Below, one piece after another: positions 47,358 to 64,000 of a DNA stretch of 64,000 bases. A program made the translations under genes and the position numbers. The notes under the pieces were generated by a model. It was not told the origin of the DNA and did not search any database. It saw nothing but the letters and a program-made list of their open reading frames with translations. Each line of letters opens with the position of its first letter. Position 1 is the first letter of the stretch. Source of the DNA: Progne subis subis (lineage: Eukaryota > Chordata > Aves > Passeriformes > Hirundinidae); contig JAKJHU010000767.1 in NCBI GenBank assembly GCA_022316685.1, positions 58,862 through 122,861 on the forward strand, written 5' to 3'.

Positions 47358-50300
47358 ATGGCGTACCAGACGTTCCGGCAGGAGTACCTGCAGGGCCGCC
47401 CGTGACCCGGGCCTACACCACCGCCTGCGTCCTCACCACCGCCGCCGTGGTCAGTGCGCGGCCGCGGGAGGGAGGTCGTGGCGGGAATTGGGAGCGGGGT
47501 GGGCGCGGGGTAGCCATGGAAGGGGAGCCCTAAGGCACCGCCCCCGCTCAGAGCCGGGTCTGGAGCCCCGAGGGCCCCTGAGCGAGGGGATTCCGAAACA
47601 GGCCCCGTGCAAAGCACTAATAAATAATAACAGCGCCAGAGAGTTGTTGTGTGAGGCCCCCACTTGCCAGAAAACTCACGGTGCTGATTGTGGACTTGCT
47701 GGGCTCTTTTTGGCACAGGAACGGGTTGCTGTTTGGGGCGTGTATTTTTATTTTTTTTTTTCCCCTTTTTTGTTTTTTTTTTTTCCTTTTCCCTTGCACT
47801 GATCCTTTCAAAATGTTCTCTTCTTTTTCAGCAATTAGAACTTATCACACCCTTCCAGCTGTATTCAACCCTGAGTTAATATTTAAGCACTTTCAAGTAA
47901 GTGTTTTGAAGCACGGGAGGTTTTAAACTGTGGTGTAGAGTTTTTCAAGAGCTTGTCTTCTCAAAACAGTGTACTTTTTGTATTAGAAATACACTTTTTA
48001 AAAGCTACTGTAGCCAGAGTGCAGACCACTGTACCTTAAAATAGGTCTTAGTTTCATTTTCTGTAAAAGAGATTTTGGCTTCATTGTTACTTGCTTACTG
48101 TTTAGAAAATAAAATAAGCTGTCATGTTTAAAGTCCTTGTATTTGTCTTATTTCCAGATATGGAGGTTAATCACAAACTACTTGTTCTTTGGACCAGTTG
48201 GCTTTAATTTTTATTTAACATGATCTTTTTGTATCCTTCACCAAGTTGCGCTGGTTCCCTTGGCAAGCAGAGCGCCAGAGTGCGGGAGTGTTGCTGTACC
48301 TGCACACAGAAAGGTTGAGTTCCTGGGAATCAGCAACGCCAACTTCACTGGTGTCATGAGTGGGCTTCAAGGGGGTCTCCTTCTTAAGTGGTCAAGAATT
48401 TTGCCAGTTTCTTTTTGTTGATAAGAATTTGTACAAGCCTGATCCTTCAGGTTGGTGCTGACATGGTGCAGGAGAAAATTCCAGGTGACTTTTTTGTCTC
48501 CTGGGTCACCCTCTCCGCTGAAGTATCCAGAAAGAGCCAAGTGACACAGTAAATTGATAAAACGCTTTTAAGCTGATGTAGAATTGAATCATTTTCTGCT
48601 CGGATCTGTCTCTAAACTCCTTTGCAATGGAATTTTCCTGACTGTGGTCTCAGATACCGGTACTGCCGCATGCTTGAGGAAGGCTCTTTCCGGTCGTCGG
48701 ACAGCAGATTTTGTATTTATGTTCCTTTTTGGAGGACTTTTAATGACTGTATCCTTTCTGTTTTATTCCAAGCTCCTTTAGTAAAGCTAAAGATGTGTGA
48801 ATGAGATGGGAAACAGTGTTGTTACTGTTACCTTAATATAGTTTGTTGCACAAGGAGTACCGATTTGTTAGGGTGGTTTTGAATATTTTGGGATTGTTGC
48901 TGGGTTTTCAGGGTTTTTGTCTGCTTGATCGTGGAAATGAGGTTATGAGGGGACTGTTCAGATTGATCATGCTCAGGTTGTCTATGAAGAATTAAATTAT
49001 GCTTTAATGAGATTATTCATGCTGCAGGTACCCTGAATCGTGCTGCAGCTGTTGGATTTGCTGGATAGTAGTTCGATGTACATCCACCTGGGAAAGCAGA
49101 GTTACCAGCTGTGTGGAAAACATGGGATTACAAATTAAGCTGTGAGATTCCTAACCTCACAAGTATTTCCTTAACGAGCCATGCCAGCTTTTTGGGCTGT
49201 TTGTGAACTTGGTGTTCCTGGGCCAGGCATTCACCATCATGCTGGTGTATGTCTGGAGCCGCAGGAATCCCTACGTCCGCATGAACTTCTTCGGTCTCCT
49301 CATCTTCCAAGACCCATTTCTACCCTGGGTATTGATGGGCTTTTCACTGCTTTTGGGGAACTCCATCATTGTGGATCTCCTGGGTGAGCAATGGCAACAA
49401 TCACAAGGATCTGTTCTCCTCATGAAACAAAAAATGGGACAAATCCAAGGGATAAATGCCCTAATGCTTGGTGTTAGTTCTTCTGATATATTTATACCAG
49501 GCTTTTCTGGTTTCTAACCATTGTAGCACATTTTGTGATGTGATAAGGATAGAAAGAGCTTCTGATGATTTGGCTTTTTATTGCTTCGAATCAGCCCTGA
49601 TGCATCTGACCATAGCATCAGTCTACTCAAATAAAATAGTTTATATTACTATTTTATCAACTCTAATAGAGCCAAACGATCAGTATTTTTAATAATGACA
49701 CAACGTTTCCCAATATTAATGTCTTGTAGTGTAAGTTTTTCATCTGCTGTTAGCTTCTTCCTTAGGTTTTGTATTTCTGTATCGTCGTGTTTCTATGAAA
49801 GAACCAACGTGTTGTTTTTGAAAACTCTAGTGTAAAGCATTTGAGAGTTGTAAAGGAGGACTATTGAAAAAATCACTTTTTGGCTTTTTGTTTCTATACC
49901 AGGCATTGCTGTTGGGCATATATATTTTTTCTTAGAGGATGTCTTTCCCAATCAGCCTGGTGGTGGGAGGCTCCTGAGAACACCGTCTGTCCTGTGAGTA
50001 TTGTGTCTGCTTTGGAAGAGACATGGAAAAAGTGCTTCTCTGGAAAACTTTGCAATTCAGTCACATCAGCTTCTGGTGGATTGGGCAGAGACAGAACTGG
50101 GAGCATGTCTGTTCTTGCTTTTTATTGAACTCATGATGCCAAACAAGGAGTTGACATTTGTTTAAGTGGGAACCAACTTGATTGGGAGAAGAGCTAAGGG
50201 CTTTTACCTTGCTTTCTCTGATAGCACTTGTCAGGCTTTGCTGACAGCTTTTTTTGGTGACACCGAAGCTGTGTCCCCTGCAACAGTGGCTGTGGTATTA

Positions 50301-50807
50301 CATATAAGATATATAATGTTTTTTTTTTCTTCTGTAAATCATCCTCACATCACAATTTGGGGAAGAAAATCCTTCAGTGTTTATAGTATTGAGTAGTGGT
50401 GCTCCCACTCAATTCCCTCTTGTGTGGATGCTCTATTCCCCTGTGGTGCTCTCCCAGAACACCTCTGATGGTTGTTTTTCACAGAATCATAGACTATCCT
50501 GAAGATGCCTGGCATAGAATATTTATATCATAAATAGCAGATGATTAAACTCATCAGTCTTGATTTAGGATCTCCTATGGACAGCATAAATCCCTCTGCC
50601 TGGGCAAGCTGTTCTTGAGGGAGGACACTGTTCCATGTGCAGCATTTGATCTGTCCTGACCTTACTGTGTTTTAAGGGATAACCATCCTTTGTGTTTCCA
50701 GGAAAGCAATATTTGACACACCGGAGGATGACCCGAATTACAACCCCTTGCCAGAGGAGCGGCCGGGGGGCTTTGCGTGGGGAGAGGGGCAGCGCCTCGG
50801 GGGATAA
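47358..50807 (+). CDS. DERL2: Derlin-2, ER-associated degradation membrane protein
   Basis: Seven exons: 47358-47449, 47832-47896, 48158-48230, 48654-48748, 49188-49383, 49903-49993, 50702-50807. Order of segments: [12 protein letters not shown] start, [31 protein letters not shown], then [19 protein letters not shown] and [16 protein letters not shown] (both rhomboid-like membrane core), [17 protein letters not shown] and the cytosolic tail [20 protein letters not shown] ending LGG. Derlins act in retrotranslocation of misfolded proteins from the ER with VCP/p97 and E3 ligases. Exons 5-7 are in frame. Exons 1, 2, 3 and 4 each contain a small frame break (near 47,400, 47,873, 48,208 and 48,692), mostly in homopolymers, best explained as consensus errors because flanking residues stay conserved. 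Introns 3 and 4 look U12-type. Confidence 0.93.
48231..48653 (+). other. Candidate U12-type intron (DERL2 intron 3)
   Basis: Donor GTATCCTTCA matches the minor-spliceosome consensus. TTTTCCTGAC (branch A at 48,641) lies 12 bases before the AG at 48,652-48,653, in the position expected of a U12 branch site. The exon junction restores Leu-Tyr-Arg of the derlin family, so the site is the real one. Confidence 0.7.
48749..49187 (+). other. Candidate U12-type intron (DERL2 intron 4)
   Basis: Donor GTATCCTTTC and branch site TTCCTTAAC (49,167-49,175) are both perfect minor-class consensus, with the branch 12-13 bases from the acceptor AG (49,186-49,187). There is no polypyrimidine tract, as expected for this class. 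Confidence 0.85.
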
Positions 50808-52544
50808 TCAGGGCCTGTGCCAAAAGCCAGCCACCCCCTGGGAGAGACTGGCCTGGGTCCAGTCCCGCCTGAGGACTCTCCTTTCCCAGCGCAGAGAGGA
50901 CTCTCTGACAGCTCTATGGTTTGGAATACAAGCACTTTATGAAATGGCAGCCTCACCCAAGGCACTCCCAGCACCTTTCCCAATCGGGGAATTCGTTGTG
51001 TTGGACTAATCTAAATCCAGTGGAGCCAAAAATTTAAAACTGGAAACTGTTTCCTGGTAACTGCAGTTAACAAGGCCACACAAGTACTTGTTAAAGTGAT
51101 TTCTAAAGCATTTTTTCAAGTTATTTGATACGTGAAACTCTATGGGAAACTTTACAGGGGACAAACCCAACTTTTTGGGTTTTAACTCTTTTTTTTTTTT
51201 TTTTTTTTATTCTTGGATAAAACATCTACAAGATGATTGAAAGGCTAAGTCACTATTTCGATGGCAAAAGGTTTTTAATCTGAGGTGCTGCTGTCTCCAG
51301 TCATCTTTGAATTGCAGGGAACACAACATGCAGCATAATGCAGCTCTTCACTCTGCCAGTTGGGTTTTTGGAATGTTCTGCAGGCCAAGGCTATATTTGT
51401 TTTTTTTTCTCCTCCGTGTTCAGGTGCCCTGTTTTCAGACTGGTGGTTAAATAGGTGTGCCTGCAAAATCCACCCCCATGTGCCCTCTGCTGTTATTGAA
51501 TGACCTGCAGCACCAGAGAAGGAAACTTGTCTGGAGTCAGGACTCAGATGATGATGAGTTGAATAAAATGTCTTGTGGATTCTTTTTGGTTAATCCTCTG
51601 TATAATGCTGTTATTCTTGAGGCAGGAGGTGGAAAAGCAGGGGCTGGAAAAAGCAAGTCCTTGAAGAGACAGATAACTGAAGCTTTTCCCACAAGTGTCA
51701 GAGCACAGCATTGTCTGCTCAGGATGTGAAATCTGTGGTCTGTGGATGAAATTTGTGGTGGGACTGTTGTGTCCAACACAGGTCAGTGAGACTTCATGGG
51801 ATTTAGCTGAAGCTACGTTGATTATAAATATCTCTGGGGAGCCACAGAGGAATTTGGACCTCAATTCAGGTCATCTTGTCAGTTATTCTTAAATTGCCAT
51901 AGAAAGTATTTGGTACAGTTTTATTGATTATATCATAGGAGACAAAAGGAGTTAAAGCTGCATCTTCATTTTACATTTTAGAGGATGGCCTTTCCCATGA
52001 TGTGATTATATCTCATTTAGTCTCAGATTTTGTTTTTATAAACTGGCTACAGGTTTTAATTGTTTTAATTTATAGTCCAGGAGAGAAATCTTTGGGATCT
52101 CAGGGAAAATGCTTTGTCCATGAGCAGTGTGTTAGATTCTGATAAATCTGTGAGGTAATTCGTATCTACATTTTTTATCTGTAAAGGTTTTAAAAACTTA
52201 CGGGAGCTGTGGCAGGCTTACAGGTTTTTTGGTCTATTTTTTGGGGGCAGCTTTGGTTGTTTCTAGAACAGACTTTTACTGCTCCTAGAGAGCAGGAATG
52301 AAAGTGTTTGGACAAAGTTGCTTCAGAGGAGGTTATGAGGCAGGAATTAGATCAAAACCTTATTTTTGTGGGGATTTTTGGTTCAGTGTTTGAGAACCCC
52401 TCCGTAGCTGAATGGGAACATGTCCCGATCCTACCTGCAGCCGGTTCTGCCCTCCTTGGCTGCCCTTTGGGGTCCGTGATTTTTCCGACGGTCCCCGGCC
52501 CCGAGAAGTGCCCGGAGCCGGGAGCGCTGCAAATGGCGGCGGCG
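50808..52544. other. DERL2 3' untranslated and intergenic region
   Basis: No coding gene recognised. T20 run at 51,189-51,208. An AATAAA at 51,562-51,567 could end DERL2 transcripts (about 750 bases after the stop), but nothing fixes this. Confidence 0.45.
51189..51208. repeat. T20 homopolymer
   Basis: Twenty thymines in a row, directly visible, in the DERL2 downstream region. Confidence 0.9.
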
Positions 52545-52600
52545 TCGGGACTACAACTCCCAGGATGCACCGCGCAGCGTCGCGCGGTGACGTCATCAGT
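52545..52600 (+). promoter_or_regulatory. DHX33 promoter: ZNF143-type site plus CRE
   Basis: The stretch from 52,549 ('gactacaactcccaggatgc') running into 'accgcgc' matches the long ZNF143/THAP11 promoter motif (ACTACAAyTCCCAGnATGC). A perfect palindromic CRE, TGACGTCA, follows at 52,588-52,595. The start codon is at 52,681. Both motifs are typical of TATA-less housekeeping promoters. Function is inferred from motif identity. Confidence 0.75.
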
Positions 52601-52680
52601 GCGCCGGGGAGCGCGTGGAGCGCGGTTCCGCCGGGCCGGGAGCGGACGGAGCCCCGGACGGCACCGGCCGGTGAGGGGCG

Positions 52681-61287
<8,607 letters not shown>

Positions 61288-61461
61288 CCCGTGGGTGGGA
61301 CCAGCTGGCTCAGCTTTGCCTTGAAAGACTTATTTTTTTAAAAAAAAAAAATTAATGAATATGGATAACCCCGTGGTTTTTTTATAGGCAGGATAATGAA
61401 GCGTGCTTAAGGAGGGGGGGATGGGTATTTATTTAGACTGGATTTGTATGTTTTTATCCAG

Positions 61462-61467
61462 AATAAA
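61462..61467 (+). promoter_or_regulatory. PolyA signal of DHX33
   Basis: AATAAA about 175 bases after the stop codon, preceded by a T/A-rich 3' untranslated region. Confidence 0.7.
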
Positions 61468-62223
61468 GGAGCGATGGTGGAAATCCGGATCCTGCACGTG
61501 TTTTGTGAGGCACGGAACAAATGATCGTGGGACAGTCCAGGACCAGTCCTGGTGTTGATGGTTCTCATGGGACTGTGTTCATTGTCAGCAGTCTGGGCTT
61601 AAAGATGCGCAGGTAGCACAGTGAATCTGTGCTTCTTGCGCAGAACGGACTCTGCCATTTACATGTGCAGTGCTCAGATGCCTGCGGGGGTTGAGAGTTA
61701 AAATTCTGGTGTTTTGATGGGGTGGTATCAATTTGATGGAGTGGTACAGGTGCTCTCCTGGCTTGCATTGAGCAGCAAATGGACCTTCTGTGCTCCTCAG
61801 TGGGCACTAGTGCCAGCTTTTGGTAAAGGGAAGGCTTGGTGCCAGGAAACACTGCCTTAGTCAGTCTTTCCTCTAAAATACACATTGCTCAAGGAGCTAA
61901 AAACCCCCCAAACCCTCATTCTTTTTTTTCTGAGGAGCCCACCACGCTCTGGCCCTCCTAATTAGGAGCGGGCTGACGTCTGGGATAAAACCTGTGCGTG
62001 TCCTTCACATTCCTAAACCTATCTTTGTGCCTTCACCCGAGACGGGACCTGCACGGGTGCTCTGTGCATCGTCAGGGAACACAGGAGCCAGGCACGCTCC
62101 ATCCCGCCGGGGCCGGGACTCGAACCCGCGGCTCAGAGCCCCGCGCGGTGCCCGCCGGGCCCGGAAGCGGAGCGCGGTTCCGGGGCGGGCACTCCCTCCT
62201 CGCCCGCAGCTCGCTCCCGCACC
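61468..62223. promoter_or_regulatory. DHX33-C1QBP interval and C1QBP promoter
   Basis: The first half is unremarkable. From about 62,095 it turns CpG-rich. ETS-type CCGGAAG (62,161-62,167) and a TTCCGG (62,178-62,183) lie about 45-60 bases before the C1QBP start codon; no TATA box is seen. Confidence 0.5.
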
Positions 62224-64000
62224 ATGCTCCTCGCCCGCTCCCTGCGCGCCGCCGCCGCCGCGCTGCGCTCCGCGCCGCGCCGCCCGCTCAGCTCCGCGTC
62301 CCCCCGCGCCCTGCTGCCGCCGCCCGCCGCCGCGCCGGCCCTGGCTCGCTCCTTGTGGCAGCTGGGCGGCGGCGCGGGGCGGACGGCGCTGCTGCGGCCC
62401 CGCCGGGGCTCGGCCGGCCGCGTGTCCTGCGGGTGCGGCGGTCTGCACACCGAGGGTGAGCGGGGACGGAGCTGCCCTTGGGAGGGCGCGGCGCCGACGC
62501 GTGCGCTGCACCCTCTCCTCCGTCCTGGGAAGCACGTGGGGCGAGGGGGGGCTTTCCTTACTCTCCTCTTTCCCTAAGGCAACTCCACCTTTTCCTAATC
62601 CCCGTTTACCCTAAACCACCTCTTTCCCTAAATCCCGTCATTGCCTAAGCCCCCTTTTCCTCTACACCCCCTTATCTACCTCCTCTTTCCCTACTCCCCC
62701 TTCCCTAATGTCCTTTTTCACAACTCCCTTTTCCCAACCCCCCTTTCCCTAACCCTTTTTTTTCAAACTCCCATTTTTCCAATCCCCTTTTCCTACTTGT
62801 TCTTCCCTTAACCCCATCCCGCTTTTTTAACCTTCCCTTTCCTTATCCCCTTTCCCCTAATTCCCTGTTTTCCAACACCCCTTTCCCTTTCCTTACCTTC
62901 CCCTTTCCTTAATTTCCCCCTTTCCATAACCCTCCCTTTCCCTTACCCCGTTTTTCTTTCCCCCCAGGAGACAAAGCCTTTGCGCAGTTCCTGACGGATG
63001 AGATCAAGGAGGAGAAGAAGATCCAGAAGCACAAGCCCTGCCCAAGATCTCCGGGGGATGGGAGCTGGAAGTCCACGGCACAGAGGCCAAGCTGGTGCGG
63101 AAGATCGCGGGGGAAAAGTGAGTGGGGTCTGGGAAGGGTCCCCAGCACCTTGGGGTGGGTGGATGACAGTCACCGGGCTGCTCCGTGTGCTCCAAACTGC
63201 CCCGTGCAAAGGCTCTTTATTTTACCACTTCGGGCCAAAGGCACGTTTTTCCACACCAGTTTGTAACTGTGTTTTGTGTTACAAAGTTTCACGTGGTCCT
63301 CCTTGTTTTAAAAATTACAGTTCAGTAAAACTTTAAAAAAGTGAGAGCTCTTGGAGGGAGCAGCTTCTCTCAGGTGTATCTTTTAACTGCAGCACCTGGT
63401 TTTGCTCACACTGTGTGAATTCTGAACCAGGGCTGGAAAGACCCGTTCTGATGGGCATTTTTGGGTGTGTTCAAGAATTGTTTCTGTTTCTTTTGCAGGA
63501 TAACAGTTACATTCAACATCAATAACAGCATTCCACCCTCGGCTGAAGAAGACACGCAGGAACAGCAGAAACTGATGAGCAGGAGGTAACCTAGCCTTGA
63601 TGTGCATTTGATGTTGGGGACACAGATGAAGGTTGTAATGTTGCCTTAGGGAAGTTGGAGCCTTGCCTCAAGTGATGAGGCTTTTTCTCCCCCTTATTTG
63701 ATATTTGGGAGCATTAAGTCACAAAATGCAGATTTCTTAGGGCTCCCCTGGCTGTGACCTTCCTCTCTGCTGCAGAAAGGCAGAGCAGGGTGGGAAGGCT
63801 CTGTGAGGAGAAATTAGAGGAATTCTGAGACTTTCTGTCACCTTCCAGTAACAAAAGTGTCTACAGGAGAGTGGGAGAGGGAAGCTTTGGACAAGGGAAT
63901 GGAGTGACAGGTTAAGGGGGGCATGGCTTTTAACTGACAGGGAGTGGGGCTAAACTGGATATTGGGATTGTTCCCTGTGAGGGTGGGAGCCCTGCACAGG
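62224..64000 (+). CDS. C1QBP: C1QBP (p32/gC1qR), 5' part; runs off the window
   Basis: Three exons are visible: 62224-62455, 62968-63117, 63499-63585. The remainder lies beyond 64,000. Exon 1 encodes an Arg/Ala-rich mitochondrial targeting peptide ending CGCGGLHTEG, as in the family. Exon 2 gives DKAFAQFLTDEIKEEKKIQ, then WELEVHGTEAKLVRKIAGEK in another frame. Exon 3 gives ITVTFNINNSIPP. C1QBP forms a doughnut-shaped acidic trimer in the mitochondrial matrix that supports mitochondrial translation. One base is missing in exon 2 at 'aagccctgccc' (near 63,036), breaking the frame between two well-conserved halves. Position directly downstream of DHX33 in the same orientation supports the call. 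Confidence 0.92.
62560..62965 (+). repeat. Degenerate pyrimidine minisatellite in C1QBP intron 1
   Basis: About 400 bases nearly free of G on the plus strand, made of irregular 12-18 base units of the form CCC-TTT(T)-CCC-TAA. It fills most of intron 1, up to the acceptor at 62,967. Confidence 0.85.

Noticed and set aside
47358..50807. DERL2 as a decayed pseudogene
   Set aside because: Introns, splice sites (including two U12-type), promoter and exons 5-7 are intact, and similar indels hit neighbouring essential genes.
62100..62140. tRNA T-arm-like GGGTTCGAGTCCC on the minus strand
   Set aside because: No D-arm, box A, anticodon arm or pairing acceptor stem upstream; lies in the CpG-rich C1QBP promoter.

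Overview
The window is nuclear DNA of a bird, most likely a passerine. CR1-type LINE fragments are the main interspersed repeat, several solo retroviral LTR-like blocks are present, the genes have many exons with GT-AG introns and CpG-rich promoters, and a PIM-like kinase family known to be expanded in songbirds is present. No computation was run: exon limits, repeat limits and orthology were read by eye.

Layout. Positions 1-28,100 are AT-rich and intergenic, with CR1 pieces, LTR-like blocks (two of them, at 6.0 and 22.8 kb, are the same family in opposite orientation) and microsatellites, but no gene I can support. Positions 28,414-40,015 form a large GC-rich inverted duplication (palindrome) centred near 34,215. 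Each arm of about 5.5 kb carries a seven-exon PIM-like serine/threonine kinase gene, transcribed away from the centre. The arms differ by different transposon pieces (retroviral pol remnant on the left, CR1 ORF2 on the right) and by single-base indels. Positions 40,016-46,240 are intergenic with CR1 fragments.

Positions 46,241-64,000 hold a compact housekeeping cluster: MIS12 (-), DERL2 (+), DHX33 (+) and the 5' part of C1QBP (+). MIS12 and DERL2 share a head-to-head promoter with six CCAAT boxes in the same orientation. DHX33 has a ZNF143-type motif followed by a perfect CRE. DERL2 appears to contain two consecutive U12-type introns.

Two themes matter most. First, the kinase gene model joins a 335-codon first exon encoding an N-terminal membrane anchor to a complete PIM-type kinase domain. 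Its exon phases close exactly (2,031 nt, 677 codons with stop, once the indels are discounted), giving an unusual membrane-anchored PIM-like kinase in a head-to-head palindromic pair. Second, one-base frame breaks, mostly in or beside homopolymers, occur in all four conserved housekeeping genes as well as in the kinase arms. This points to consensus errors in the assembly, so the kinase copies should not be called pseudogenes on frameshifts alone.
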